Shown here: positions 1 to 11,569 of the stretch, piece by piece
Layout of the letters: every line of letters begins with the position of its first letter
Position numbering within the stretch: the first letter of the stretch is position 1
Assembly (NCBI GenBank): GCA_001579985.1
Contig: LRSR01006219.1
Span: 1-61,030, forward strand
Source of the DNA: Hypsibius dujardini
Lineage: Eukaryota > Tardigrada > Eutardigrada > Parachela > Hypsibiidae
Reading direction: 5' to 3'
DNA: 61,030 nt
Position numbers and translations under genes: made by a program
Notes under the pieces: generated by a model
Seen by the model: only the letters and a program-made list of their open reading frames with translations
What the model was told of the DNA's origin: nothing
The model's database searches: none

Positions 1-55
1 GTCTGTCTGTCTGTCTGCCTGTCTGCCTGCCTGTCTGTCTGCCTGTCTGTCTGGC
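1..55. repeat. (CTGT)n/(CTGC)n array, upstream intron of NDOR1
   Basis: Interrupted tetranucleotide array at the window edge. It lies before the splice acceptor of the first visible NDOR1 exon (AG at 168-169), so it is probably the end of an intron. Confidence 0.85.
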
Positions 56-169
56 CTGTTTGTCTTCCGTTATAGTTCTGCTTTAAAGTATATTTTAATT
101 GCTAATCCCATGAAATGTCACATCCTTGTCATGACCAAATGTTTCAGTGCAGTTATATTCATCTTTCAG

Positions 170-645
170 GCGAAAAAAATCCCCATAGCCTACCTGTTCG
201 ACCTCTTCGCTGCCATCAAGCCGCGCTCCTTCTCCATCGCCAGCTCCCCGAAATACCATCCCGGGGAAATGCACATCCTCGTCGCGGTCGTCTGCTACAA
301 GACCAAACTCAAACGTCCGCGCACTGGAGTGTGCTCCACTTGGCTCGCAGCCCTGCCCGCAGCCTCCATTATTCCTATATGGGTCCGAAAGGGTACTATG
401 AAGTTCGATAAGGTTGAGGACCGACCGGTGGTGATGGTCGGACCGGGCACCGGCGTGGCGCCCTTCCGATCTTTCATCTTCGATCGGGTCGCCGAAGGGG
501 TCGGCCATTCCATCCTGTTTTTCGGCTGCCGCGAAAGGACTAAGGATTTCCACTTTGAAACGGAGTGGCAAGCCCTGCAGGATAAGGGACTGTTGAAGTT
601 CGAGCCGGCCTTCTCACGGGAGCAGGAAGAGAAGGTGAAGACTGG

Positions 646-684
<39 letters not shown>

Positions 685-690
685 ACAGGC

Positions 691-731
<41 letters not shown>

Positions 732-1096
732 TGCGACGGTCGGTCTTTCTGTTTAAGAGCAAAACTTGAAAGCAAATTCTTTTCTTGTTTCGTTAACTAA
801 TTTAGGCTAAGCTAGCGTAAAAGTTTAGCCGGTAATACAAACTAATGTGGTTTTGGTGTCTGGAGGTCTATGTGCAAGACGTGATGAAGCGGTCCGCCGG
901 AAAGGTGTTCAATTGGATCTACGAGCAGGGCGGTGCCTTTTACGTGGCTGGCAATTCCAAGCAGATGCCGACGGGCGTGATGAATGCGTTGAAGCGAATT
1001 CTCCAGGAGGAGGGTGGGATGAGTGGGGACGAGGCCGCCGAGGAGGTGAAGAAGATGCAGTCGGAGGGCCGTTATCAGACTGAAACGTGGGGATAG
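170..1096 (+). CDS. NDOR1: NADPH-dependent diflavin oxidoreductase 1, 3' end (two exons, 5' truncated)
   Basis: Exons 170-634 and 866-1096 (phase-0 intron; stop TAG at 1094). This is the FAD/NADPH-binding C-terminal half of a diflavin reductase. In order one sees the FAD motif RPRSFSIAS, the GVCSTWL loop, the NADPH-binding GPGTGVAPFR, the FFGCR motif, and the terminal QTETWG with the Trp that stacks on the flavin. The FSREQE run and the final EEGG...QTETW are closer to NDOR1 (yeast Tah18) than to P450 reductase. In the known family it passes electrons from NADPH to CIAPIN1/Dre2 for cytosolic Fe-S cluster assembly. The FMN domain and start codon lie upstream of the window. The single intron is largely a CAGG/CAGA array. 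Assignment is from remembered similarity. Confidence 0.9.
645..731. repeat. (CAGG)n-(CAGA)n compound array inside the last NDOR1 intron
   Basis: A run of CAGG units passes into CAGA units, starting about 10 bases after the donor GTGAAG at 635. Open frames across it are repeat translation only. Confidence 0.95.
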
Positions 1097-1940
1097 GTGT
1101 TGCTTTCTTATTCGTTGCGGTTTTGGTGAAAGATTTGGATGCATTTGAGAAATAATACTCAGTTTAAATTTTCCGAAATCGTGACGTGATGTTGAAGACA
1201 CAGTTGAGCGAATGAGTGCGATTCAAACAATAACGAAGCAGACACAAATATATCTTTTAAATCCCGCGGCACACGAGTGCTGCAATTAATTATATGGGAA
1301 CAAAAACACTCCCGTGCTGTTCATGCCATCGAGGGAAACTCTTCCCGAAATCCAATGCGTTTTGGGGTATCTCCAACCGCTTCCTTCTTGCGACAGTCAA
1401 AAAGCGACTCTGTTCAAAAGATGCTTTTGCCAGTTTCGTCAACATCTTCTACACGCTGAAAGTGCAGTACAAGGGATTTCCAGTGGGAATGCGACATCGT
1501 CCACGAAATAGATCCCTACTTTTCTCAAACTCAAACTCAAACTCAAGTAGGCATTTATGTCAGAGAATGCTTGTCACTTCTGCTTCTCTGTATCGGAGAG
1601 GGTGCATCTTCCACGAATGAACCATCGGACTAAAACCGATTTCTAGCGGGATTTCTTTTGGGTTTACGTCCAGCTACAGCGCCACTGTTTCGGATTCATT
1701 TTGGTAATGTGCGCATGAGCATCAGTTCAAGCCTGACCCGCGTTGATTCACGTTTCTCAATTTTCCTTTTCTATAAAGAAGAAACATTGATGCCCAGCAA
1801 AAAAAAAAGTATCACGAGACCCGTTGCCGAGCGCTAAAAAAGAGCGCATGTCCCATGTGGCGTGAATGAGGCGAAAGGGAAATTCTTTTCTCTTCGCGTA
1901 AGAAGACCACACCTGCACTTCACACTCGAGTCTTCGCATA
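1097..1940. other. Intergenic spacer between NDOR1 and STYXL1-like
   Basis: No gene recognised. It holds the NDOR1 3' flank and, near 1530, a short (CAAACT)n run. A small open frame at 1294-1620 has no recognisable motif. The last part is the presumed promoter/5' UTR of the next gene. Confidence 0.6.
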
Positions 1941-2402
1941 ATGAACTGGATTCCACCGGAAGAGCTGTACAATAGATTGAATTTGAGCCATGGACGAACC
2001 GTGTGTTTATCACGGCCGCATTACATGCTGCTTCTGGGTGAGTCGTCGGGCTATATGCGCTCAGTCAGACGTTGATTGGTCCACAGCAGATGTTTTATTT
2101 GGGAATCTTCCCGACAGATGTCCGAGGACGTTTAGATTACGAAAATGGGCATCTACCGACCGCTCTGCGAGTTATAAAGGTTTGTGTCGCCAATTTGTGT
2201 GTCATCCAAAGTATAAACACCAACAGGGGATCAGACTTGCCAGTAGTGAGCCAGACGTTAGACAGCCGGGCAAACGGAAAGACAAACAGACAGACAGACA
2301 GACAGAAAGACAGAAAGACAGACAGAAAGACAGACAAACAGACAGACAAACAAACAGACAGACAGCAGCAGACAGCAGACAGCAGACAGACAGACAGACA
2401 GC

Positions 2403-2486
<84 letters not shown>

Positions 2487-5307
2487 TATAGATTATGAAT
2501 TTCTCCATCAGCGGTTGGGAATAGGAAACGGCATCATATTTTTTGTGCTTTACAGGGTAAAGAAAAAGACAAAAATGTCTGGCAAGTTACGGGTGGATTC
2601 GCAGACATCACCGATAAAGAGGCAGTCGTTGTGTATGACATGAGCACCTCGAGATCGCCCACTTCACAGCCGGCAGGTTCGTTGGGAACATTCCTCACGA
2701 TCCACCAGCAGATGTAATGTCTTACTACAGGTCCTCTGGCGGATGCGGCCAGTTATGTATTGCGGCTGCTGGTCGGCAGTCGGAATCAGTCCAACGTCTA
2801 TCTGCTGGATGGCGGCTTGAACTCCTTCACGGAGCTTTATCCGAATTTTAAGACACATCAAGCGACTTACACGATTGGAGTACGTGTAGTACCTGAGTTA
2901 ATTTTTCAGCAACATTGTGTCCCCCTTCCAGGCAGCTGGAAAAACACAGACAGCGGAACCAAATACAGCCACAGACACAGGAACAGACAGAGACATAAAC
3001 ACAAGAAAAGACATAGACACAGACAGAGAAACAGACACAGACATAGACAGTTAGAGGCACAGCAGTAAACATGGACACAGACACAGGCACAGACACCGAC
3101 ACTGGCACAAACAAGGACGCACAAACACAGGAAAACCTAAGCGCAAATTAGCATATCAAAAACACTGAAAAAAAAATAAAAAAATGACATGGAGACATGT
3201 GTCCTGTAACAGTAATCCGCCATACTCTTACTTCAGCTTTACAGGAACTGGCAAACTTCCAAATATTCCCGCTGCACATCCCAATCTTTGAACTCGACTG
3301 GGGCAAATTGTTTTTCTCCCCTCCGGATTCAGTGGGATCAGACCGGGTCGCGCATGTCCTCGCCGACATTGATGCTCACGTCAACTGTTCCGTAATCCGT
3401 GACCCAGCGTAAGGCCTCTACCGGTGTCTCGACAAAGCACGCGCTGGAAAAGTTTTATTCGCCCTTCAGGTTTGGATTCTCCGCGGAAGAGAAATCTCGA
3501 GTCCATTATTGTGTCCTTGACAATGATCCGGATATCGATGCAGAATCGAAGTTGGAGAATTTGAAAGAAATCTACAACGTCTGCTTGTACATCGGTAGAG
3601 CATTCTGTCTGTTTGTCTGTCTGTCTGTCTATCTGTCTGTCTGTCTGCTTGTTTGTGGGTCTGTGTGTCTGTTTGTTTCTGTGTCTGTCGGCGTGGCTAT
3701 CAGTCTGTCTGTCTACTTGCTTGTCTGTCTGTTTCTCTGTCTGCCTGTCCGTCCGGCTGCCTATCCGTCTGTCTATCTATAAGTCTGTCTGTCGGTTGGT
3801 CTAGCTGGCTGTATGAGTGATTGTCTGGCTGTCACTGTCCTCTCGCTTGCTGCCTGTATATTCTGCTTGTCTGTCTGCTTATCTGCACGTCTAAAGAAAC
3901 AGAAACTTAATTGAAACTCGATGGTTTGTCCACAGACGCTCATTTGCGAGACGGACGGAATGTCTTGGTTTTCGGAGACAAAGGGAATACCACCGCGGTC
4001 GCCGTGCTCGCTGCCTATCTTTTGTTTCATGAATTTATGGACCTAGAGGTATGCAACTCTGTAATCCACGATGAACCGCTCGTTAAACTTTGACGGCTGG
4101 CACACTAGGAAGCGATGCAGCGCATATGCCGCTGTTATCCATTAGCAGTTCTGGATCAGACATCGCTTGCCTGTCTGGAGGAGTTTTATGACAAGCTACG
4201 AAACGATTCCCAGTTCCAGACAGGACTCCCCTTTGTTATTGGTGAGATCATGCAGACAGAACGACAGGCAGACAGGCCGAAAGACAGACAGATAGACAAG
4301 CAGACAGGCAGACACACAGACCCACAGACAGACATACAGGCAGACAGACACGGTACTATACAACTACCTGTCTTCCTTTCAGTCGAGGATATGAGTGCTA
4401 AACCAGAGCAACCTATAGTCAATTTTCAAAAAGGATTTGACCCTGCAACAGATCAGAAATCCTCTGTATCTATCGTCAGCTCCCTAATGAAGGAGGTTAT
4501 TTCCGACCTAGAAAAACAAAGTCAAACAAAGTCAAAGCATCACAATTCGTCCGTTATTAACGCCGAAGCCGCAGTCGACATCGTTGGGCAAATCGTCGAG
4601 CAGGCCGAAGCAGACATGACCGACTCTTTCGACGAAGCGGTTGACGGAAACTCGCCCACACAACCTTCAGTCGCCATAAAAGCCGAATGGTCTGTCTGGT
4701 GTTCCCTAATTAATTTGTTCAAATTCAAGTGAATGAAAAGGCAAAACTTTAAGTTTACAGCAAAGATTGCTTAAATTTCTCTTATTTCATATCACACAAA
4801 ATGATTTATTTCAGTCACTTTGAAATTTTATTGAAATTTCAAAATATACTTTAAGAGTAAATGTATTTTTGTAATTAGAATGAGAATAACTTCTGTAATT
4901 AAGAATTAAATGAGAATTAAAAATAAAATGATATTTTATTCAAATCAAATCCAGATTTTCCCATTATTTATGAACTATTTTTTAGTAAATATTTAAATAT
5001 AAATAGGTCCACCTCGGGAGAACTGGAGGTGACGCGGTTGGAAGTGCGTCGACTGGAAGAGGAAACGCTGTGGAAAGGAAATCTTCATCACGATCGCGTC
5101 ATCCCGGATCTCCATGAAACCGGGACGCTGCTGCGACGACGAACGATGGCCGTGCAGAAGCAGATGCTTCCAGTGACGATGATGGCAAAGGATGGCAAGA
5201 AGGTCCACGCGACAGATGAGAAGACCAAAGCGAAGGATACCACTTATAAGCGAGCTAATGGGTCACGGGAGTTCATTGAGGTCTATCGAACAAACTCGGA
5301 TAATTAA
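1941..5307 (+). CDS. STYXL1: STYXL1-like rhodanese/dual-specificity pseudophosphatase with extended C-terminus
   Basis: Ten exons with consistent phases: 1941-2037, 2118-2179, 2556-2676, 2731-2879, 3245-3408, 3470-3594, 3936-4048, 4109-4241, 4383-4689, 5007-5307 (523 aa). Residues 1 to about 140 resemble the rhodanese half of MK-STYX (ELYNRL, LLLDVR, GHLPTALRV, VVYD, VYLLDGG). Residues about 145-315 are the DSP half (FPLHIPI, DIDAHVNCSV). The phosphatase loop at about 251-259 reads VFGDKGNTT: the HC of HCX5R is FG and the Arg is Thr, so it should be catalytically dead. Vertebrate MK-STYX binds G3BP1 and PTPMT1. About 200 charged residues follow that vertebrate STYXL1 lacks. The intron 4690-5006 has a weak donor (GTCTGT); if unspliced the protein ends at 4732. 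Introns 2, 6 and 8 are tetranucleotide arrays. Confidence 0.82.
2281..2485. repeat. (CAGA)n array in STYXL1-like intron 2
   Basis: About 200 bp of CAGA units with CAAA, GCAGACA and AAGA interruptions. Intron 6 carries a degenerate CTGT array (about 3603-3880) and intron 8 another CAGA array (about 4255-4350). Confidence 0.95.
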
Positions 5308-5422
5308 ACAGCATCAATCTTTTCAATTTTTACCTGTCAAATGCCACGCCTTTAGCATTCAAAGAAACTGAAGGTCAAAGACAGACAGGGCACTGGTAGA
5401 CAATAAAGGCAGACCAGCAATC

Positions 5423-5465
<43 letters not shown>

Positions 5466-5478
5466 CAGACAGACAAGC

Positions 5479-5519
<41 letters not shown>

Positions 5520-5782
5520 GGCAGGCACACAGGCACACAGACAGACAGACAAGCAGACAAACAAGCAGACAGACAAGCAGACAGACAGACAGACAGACAG
5601 ACAAGAGTCTGCAGCACGTTCCAGGAGGGTCAGTTTGCCCACACGGCCTACCATGCGCCACCCCAAATTGGGGATTGATTCAATCAGTTTGAAATTGAAT
5701 GTAGCTTTTTTATAACCGGACTCTGGTTTTTGGTTTTTATTTCCTTCTGCACCTATTCATCGTTCGTCTAGCCGGATGAGTT
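5308..5782. other. Spacer with (CAGA)n array
   Basis: An array of about 185 bp (5418-5603), mainly CAGA with CAAG and CAGG variants, then unique sequence leading to the next start codon. No gene seen. Confidence 0.8.
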
Positions 5783-7449
5783 ATGAGAGAGGCTTCAAAC
5801 GAGCTCTTTGCGATGGAATTTGCTGAAACGATTCCGCTGCAAGCGCAATTCCGCTTCTACATGGACCAAATTGAAGAGGTACTGCTTTTTAGATCCACCG
5901 TATATTATGACTGCAGTGAAGCACAGTGTGTGCAGTCATAATATACGGGTGGGTCTAAAAAGCAGCACCAATTGGTCGTGAGAGTACAGTAACAACAACA
6001 CCTAACCGCTCCGTCCCAACATCCAACATTTCCTTTTCCGGGAAGTGCATATCCAAAAATGTTGAGTGCTTGTGTGGAATGTCAAGTGGTTTTCACAGAT
6101 TTTGGCCTCCAAGCCAACTGCAACGTCGAAGACGTCTCCCGAGGAAAGCGATCTCGAGTGGAGAGATCTTCCGCAACGGACGACGCAATCTCAGCTGCTC
6201 GCACTTGATGCGACGATTTTACAGTACGGACGCTTTTCTGTTGCGAAAAAGGAAAAAGTTGAGGCAGTTGTAATGTGGCGCGTGGCATTCCCTGTTTATT
6301 TTGTGTTTATAAACCAAGGCAATAGATCAATCAATCGGGTGTCGATTCAGCGAAGAACGAAGCACGTCGCTTGAGTGAATCAATCAATCAATCGGGTGTC
6401 GATTCAGCGAAGAACGAAGCACGTCTCTTGAGTGAATCAATCAATCAATCGATCAACCGACTGACCAATTTAAATTAAATAAAAAATAAAAAGCCTGTTT
6501 TGGCTTATTTTGTGTCAGTATTTAAATTAATTTAAGTAACACTAAAATGTTGGTTCTTTCAGGGCGGAAGTGCCGAAGTCGACGCGAATTCCGCCGCTTG
6601 ATCTGGGAGATCGGATGCAATCTTCGACGGAGAATATTTCCATTCCAGACTTTATGGTTGACCTGCAGAAATCTGAACATATCGGGGAACGGTAAATCAG
6701 CTTGATGCAGCGTTCAATTGATCGATTGATTAATTGATTGATTGATTGATTGTGTTTATCTTTCTCATTTTTCATCACGTTTTTTTTGACGTTTTTTAAA
6801 AAGTTGTTTCCATTATCCTTTAGACTAGAAATTATTAGTGAATGTTTATAATTTAGAAATATAAAATTATTTCAATAAAACTTTCGCTTTTATAATTCTG
6901 TAACATAACTTTTTATAATTTTAAATTTAAATTTAAGTTTTTTTTAAATTATTTCAATAAAGTTTAGTTTTATAATTGCTTGATATTTTTTCCGGTTTCT
7001 TTCTGCAGGACCAATGTGACAAGGTTCCTGCGGGATCTGGACCGGTTGAAGGAGCTAGTGAAAGATTTGACCCGGCAGAATTCCCATTTGACGAAGGATA
7101 AGGCCTTTCTTACTGGGCGCAATGAGTATCTGGAAAAGTCGAATCAGGATTTGTCGAAACGATTAACCACGGCTACGGATCAGGCATCGAGTCTGCAGAA
7201 AAGCAAGGAAGATTTACTCCTCCAGACACGGGAAATATGGTTCGCCGTAGTAATGTTTGTCCATTTGATTGGAGATTGTCGCATGTGTTTCGATTGCAGT
7301 GAGCAGGACAGACAGCATTACCTGCAGTCATTCCAGAAGGTTCTAAAGAATATGGACACGGAAAAGATGAAGGACTTGAATAGGGCGGTTCGGAAACAAG
7401 TGCAGGCATATGAAACTCAAATTTCGTAGGTCTTTTTCGGTCATTGAAT

Positions 7450-7504
<55 letters not shown>

Positions 7505-8124
7505 AAATCTGTCTGTAAATCTGTCTGTCTGTAAATCTGTCTGTCTCTCTGTCTCTCTGTCTCTCTGTCTGTTTGTCTCTCTGTCTGTTTGTTTGTCTGT
7601 CTGTCTGTCTGCTTGTCTGTCTGTCTGCCTGTCTGTCTGTCCGAGCGCGTATAAGCCTTGTTGTCTTTTTCCAAGTTATTTTGTCTGTATGTGGATGACA
7701 TCACTACATTTTTTACTTTTGCAGACAACTTCAAGCGACAAGGCGAGAATTAGTAGAGGAGAGGTCAACAATGAAGGGCGAACTCTTGGATCTGCGGCAG
7801 AAGTTGTCGGCTGCAGAACTGGCGTAAGTGTTGAATTCTGGGTACGGGCTCGGATCTGTTTGAAATTTTTCTCTTCCTTGCAGGTCTGCAACGGGTGCGA
7901 CGGAAAGGTCACAGAACCTCTCTGAACTACAGTTGACGCTAATGGCCCGATCGCATGAATTGCAGCAGACCAAAGCGCAGCTCGAAGCTGCCGTCGAGCG
8001 TCTGCAGCAGCTGACTGGACAAGTTGAATTCCTGAAAGAAAAAAACCAGGTTTTCTACCTATATTTGTTTGCTGTTTGACTTTCTTCGACTGATCTGCTT
8101 GTCCGTCTGCCAGTCTGTCTGCCA

Positions 8125-8178
<54 letters not shown>

Positions 8179-8832
8179 TTGTCTGTCTATCTGCCTGTAT
8201 GTCTGTATGTCTGTATGTCTTTCTGTTTGTCTGTCTGTCTGACTGTTTGTTTAACTGTCTGTCTGTCTTTCTGCATATGTGGCCGCCTGTCTGTTTGTTT
8301 ACCGGTCGGTCTGTTTTGTTTGTCTGGCTCTCTACTACCCTCCGATATTACTTTTTCTTCGCATCCTCTTCAGATTATCCTCCGAGATCGTGAGGCATTA
8401 CAAAGTGAGCGGGATGCAGAAGTGGCCCGTCTTGCCACGGCTCTACAGACCAAAAGCAGTCAATTAGAAGCGTATGAAAAACTGTCAGAGTCAGACATTC
8501 GCCATCTCAAACTTAGTCTTTCGAGAGGTATTGACTATTCTTTTTGCCTAACTGATGGGCAGAACGCATGCCTTGTCACGTGATTGATATTTGCAGATCA
8601 GGATATCGAAGAGAAGCAAAAGACCATCCGGCTGCTGTCAGAGAAGATCACGGAGCTGCAGCGGGCATTGGAAGATACCGCTAAAACTGAGACGACAACA
8701 ATCGTTCGCCAGCAGGAACAGCAGATAGCTAGGCTCACTGGAGACGTGCATAATCTCCAGTCTGAACTTAGGTAGATATGGTGAAACACGTAAGCAGACA
8801 CAGACAGACAGACAGACAGACAGAGACAGAGC

Positions 8833-8869
<37 letters not shown>

Positions 8870-9219
8870 GGCAGACAGACAGACAGGCAGACAGCCCTTA
8901 AATTTGGACAGTGTGCTATTATTAACAGGTTCGAGAAAGAAACTCTGGAACGGGTCAGGAGGACGCGCGACGAGCTTTATGACGTTGTCAGTTCCGATCC
9001 TCGCTATCGCGATGAATTTCCTTCCCGACTTCCGGTAAGGGCAGCCGTTCTTTCTTTCACGTTATGCCACTTTATTTGTTACTGCGTCTTTTTTTAGAGT
9101 TGACAAGTTGCATCCGTGAGAAACTGAACGATTTCGCTCGCTTCCATTCCACCAGACTTATGGCGAAACTGTCGGTGAAGGTCAATTTTGGATTGTTTTC
9201 AATTCATTGGAAATATTAA
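5783..9219 (+). CDS. Unidentified coiled-coil protein (about 508 aa)
   Basis: Eleven exons: 5783-5878, 6099-6223, 6563-6691, 7009-7239, 7300-7425, 7725-7823, 7884-8049, 8374-8527, 8597-8771, 8929-9034, 9100-9219; all phases agree. The first 115 residues are polar and low in heptads. From exon 4 onward it is nearly continuous heptad sequence rich in Glu, Gln, Leu, Lys and Arg (LRDLDRLKELV, LRQKLSAAEL, LEAAVERLQQL, KITELQRALED), as in centrosomal, ciliary or cytoskeletal scaffolds. I could not assign a family; PIBF1, CEP89 and CEP135/TSGA10 were considered without a convincing match. The last exon has two abutting acceptors: AG at 9096-9097 gives Ser-stop, AG at 9098-9099 adds about 40 residues. 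The donor of exon 2 (GTACGG at 6224) was chosen because it alone gives the required phase. Confidence 0.72.
5882..5965. mobile_element. 84-bp hairpin element directly after a 5' splice site
   Basis: Arms of about 34 bp (CTGCTTTTTAGA... / ...TCTAAAAAGCAG) separated by a short loop. It begins three bases into intron 1 of the coiled-coil gene. Its right end plus flank (AGCAGCACCAATTGGTCG) recurs at 23967-23985, so it is dispersed. Confidence 0.7.
6326..6445. repeat. Two-copy direct repeat seeded on (ATCA)n
   Basis: A unit of about 55 bp (ATCAATCAATCGGGTGTCG ... CACGTC.CTTGAGTGA) occurs twice, with one mismatch noted, inside intron 2 of the coiled-coil gene. Confidence 0.85.
7448..7640. repeat. 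(CTGT)n array in coiled-coil gene intron 5
   Basis: CTGT units with CTCT, TAAA and GTTT interruptions, starting about 22 bases after the donor. Comparable arrays fill intron 7 (about 8100-8300, CTGT) and intron 9 (8797-8893, CAGA). Confidence 0.95.
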
Positions 9220-9329
9220 GTTACCCGTAAATGTCCATTTTTTGTAAGTAGTTTTAGCTCTTTTCTGTTCTTCTTTTCTGGGACTACGCACATTCACACA
9301 CAAAGAAGAAAACAGGAAGTTCTGATATA

Positions 9330-9515
9330 ATTTACGTGCATTGCGCACAGCACACTCTGTACACAAAGCGCAAACCTTCTGCGCAGTGCGCACGGCACAC
9401 CATCTGTACACAATGCGCACACTCTTTGCGCAGTGCGCTTTACGTACACCATCTGTATACAATGCGCAAACGTTCTGCGCAGTGCGCACTGTGCATCACG
9501 CACAATGTGCGAAGT
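9330..9515. repeat. TGCGCA-rich 47-49 bp tandem repeat upstream of SPT4
   Basis: Three to four degenerate units, each with CACCATCTGTACACAA followed by GCGCA...CTGCGCAGTGCGC, in the 422-bp spacer between the coiled-coil gene and the SPT4 start. The unit is rich in self-complementary TGCGCA words and could be promoter sequence; that role is inference. Confidence 0.75.
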
Positions 9516-9641
9516 TTTCGTATGAGAAATATTTTCTTGACTTCTTTTCACGGTCGCCGATTTTCTCATTTTGATTTTCCCATTTTCATCTTACCACACA
9601 GAAATTTGTTACGAAGTATAGTTTATTGTTTGCGATAAAAA

Positions 9642-11139
9642 ATGAGCAAGGCCATTCCAAACGATCTGCGGAACCTGCGCGCATGTCTTCTATGCTCCCT
9701 TGTCAAGGTGATTTTGTACCATTCGGCCCTGCCGATTGATTGGTTGATTGTTGCAATTCTACTGTGCTCATTCGGCCTTGTTGATTGATTGGTTGATTGC
9801 TGCTGTGTCATATTTCCCCCTATATTTCTGCTCTGACGCGGATTTGTGTGCTTTTTCAGAGCTACGACCAATTCCTCGAGGACGGCTGCGACAACTGCGA
9901 TGAAGTGCTGCCGATGCGCGGCCAGCGGGAAGCTGTGCTCGACTACACTAGCGCCAATTTCGACGGGTGAGTCGGGGGAAAAGTTCTTGACATCCTTTTT
10001 GCCGTGCCTCGAAATCTATCCTTTCATGGCCAGATTAAGAAATTTTAGTGATGATTGTTCCAAAAAATGTGAGCAATCTAAAAATCCAGACGGCGGTCGA
10101 AGCTTTTAAAAGTCGGAGAGTTTCGGAGGTTTTATTCATTCCGTCAGTACATCAATCAAGGGCAACGCCTGCTGTTAGATTCCGGTGCGTCAATCCATCA
10201 ATCAAGGGCAACGCCTGCTGTTATATTTCCGGTCCGTCAATACATCAATCAAGGGCAACGCGCGCTCTTAATTTTCCGGTTGATTTATTTGTTGTTTGCT
10301 TAGACAATTTCCAGTTGATCAATCAATCCAGCTTATTCTTCTGTTTCACAAAGGGCTGTATGCTTATATTTTTGCATAATTTTGTCAGGTTCATCGCGAT
10401 GATGAGTCCACCGCAAAGCTGGGTCGCGAAGTGGCAGCGCATAGGTACGCTCAACGGTTAAATTGTAACGTCCTTTGCTTATAAGTTAAATAAATAACGT
10501 TGAGTTACTAGTTTATTTGTTTAATTTTTATTTATACTTTAATACTTTATTTTAAATAAAATATATAATAACAAAGGAATGTAGTTGCAAGTTGGCTTTA
10601 TTGTTTCCTCGTTTCCATCTAAAACGAAAATGCAAAATCTAAATACCACACATTTGCTAATACTTTGTTGATATTCGATATATAAATTCGATATACTTAT
10701 TACTGACTCTGCTTTATTATGTTGGTATTTTATTTAAAAAGGCACATTTTGCAGATAAATTCACCCCTGGAATGTACGCCGTGAGTGTGTCCGGAACTAT
10801 GCCCAAAGAAGCCGTCCGCGAATTGAAGGTTCGTCGGGTGCATTTTTCAAAAACAAAACCAATAAGCTTGAGGTGATGTTGTTTAGATAAATTTAAAATT
10901 TAGAATGCCAAAAAACCTTTATAAATTAATAAAAAATAAATTTAGTTTTGAATTAGGAATAATTTTAGTTTAATTTAAAATCAGTTTTGGATTAGGATTA
11001 ATTTAAATTTAATTTGTAAACAATGATTTTAATTCCTTTTTGTCCAATTGAAATTAATTTTTGTTTATTTGTGATAATTTAAAAGGGTCATGGGATCAAC
11101 TACAAGCCCCGCGACAGCACCCAAGGACCAGGAAGATGA
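9642..11139 (+). CDS. SUPT4H1: Transcription elongation factor SPT4
   Basis: Exons 9642-9707, 9860-9966, 10389-10444, 10755-10828, 11086-11139; stop TGA at 11137; 117 aa, the same length as human SPT4. Near-identical stretches to human include LRACLLCSLVK, DGCDNCD, SWVAKWQR and PGMYAVSVSG. The zinc finger is C-x2-C (CLLC) plus C-x2-C (CDNC). SPT4 pairs with the NGN domain of SPT5 to form DSIF, which controls Pol II pausing and processivity. The start ATG has an A-rich context and matches the family N-terminus. Exons 3-5 lie inside segmental duplication unit 1 and are repeated at 19299-20475; exons 1-2 occur once. Intron 2 holds a three-copy ATCA minisatellite. Confidence 0.97.
10140..10275. 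repeat. Three-copy minisatellite in SPT4 intron 2
   Basis: Units of about 46 bp, each GTCA.T.CATCAATCAAGGGCAACG...GTTA..TTCCGG, repeated three times in direct orientation with minor changes. Confidence 0.85.
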
Positions 11140-11569
11140 ACTTCCCGCGTAGGCGACATACCTCACGCCTAGCATCAAACGGCTGTGGTCCGTGCGACTC
11201 TTCTTTCCTTGGTTGTTCTGAACCTGAAATTCCAAGAAGGTGGAAACATATACTACGACGGAATTGATATCTCGAATTTACACTTGTTTCAGTCTCCAAT
11301 TTTGTCGAATTAGCAACTGTTGTTTCACTGTGTGATCGAGACGAGGACAGAAGGGTGTGGTCGGTCCGGATCTACCCGAATACTATTTCCGAGGTAATAA
11401 TAAAGAATACTTTGTCTCTCTTTCTACCTGAAATTCTGGGGAAATGTACGTTTGATTGGGAGTCTTGGGTTAAATACGGTTGTTAGTTGTGCGCTCTCCG
11501 CAGACAATTTTCCACGTGGGCTGATGAGCTGGAAAACTTTGTGCTGAATTGATTTTCCCGTGAGTTAAC

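Noticed and set aside
6070-6273. Second plausible reading frame in exon 2 of the coiled-coil gene (Cys- and Arg-rich)
   Set aside because: It stops before any donor and cannot join exons 1 and 3 in phase, whereas the chosen frame does.
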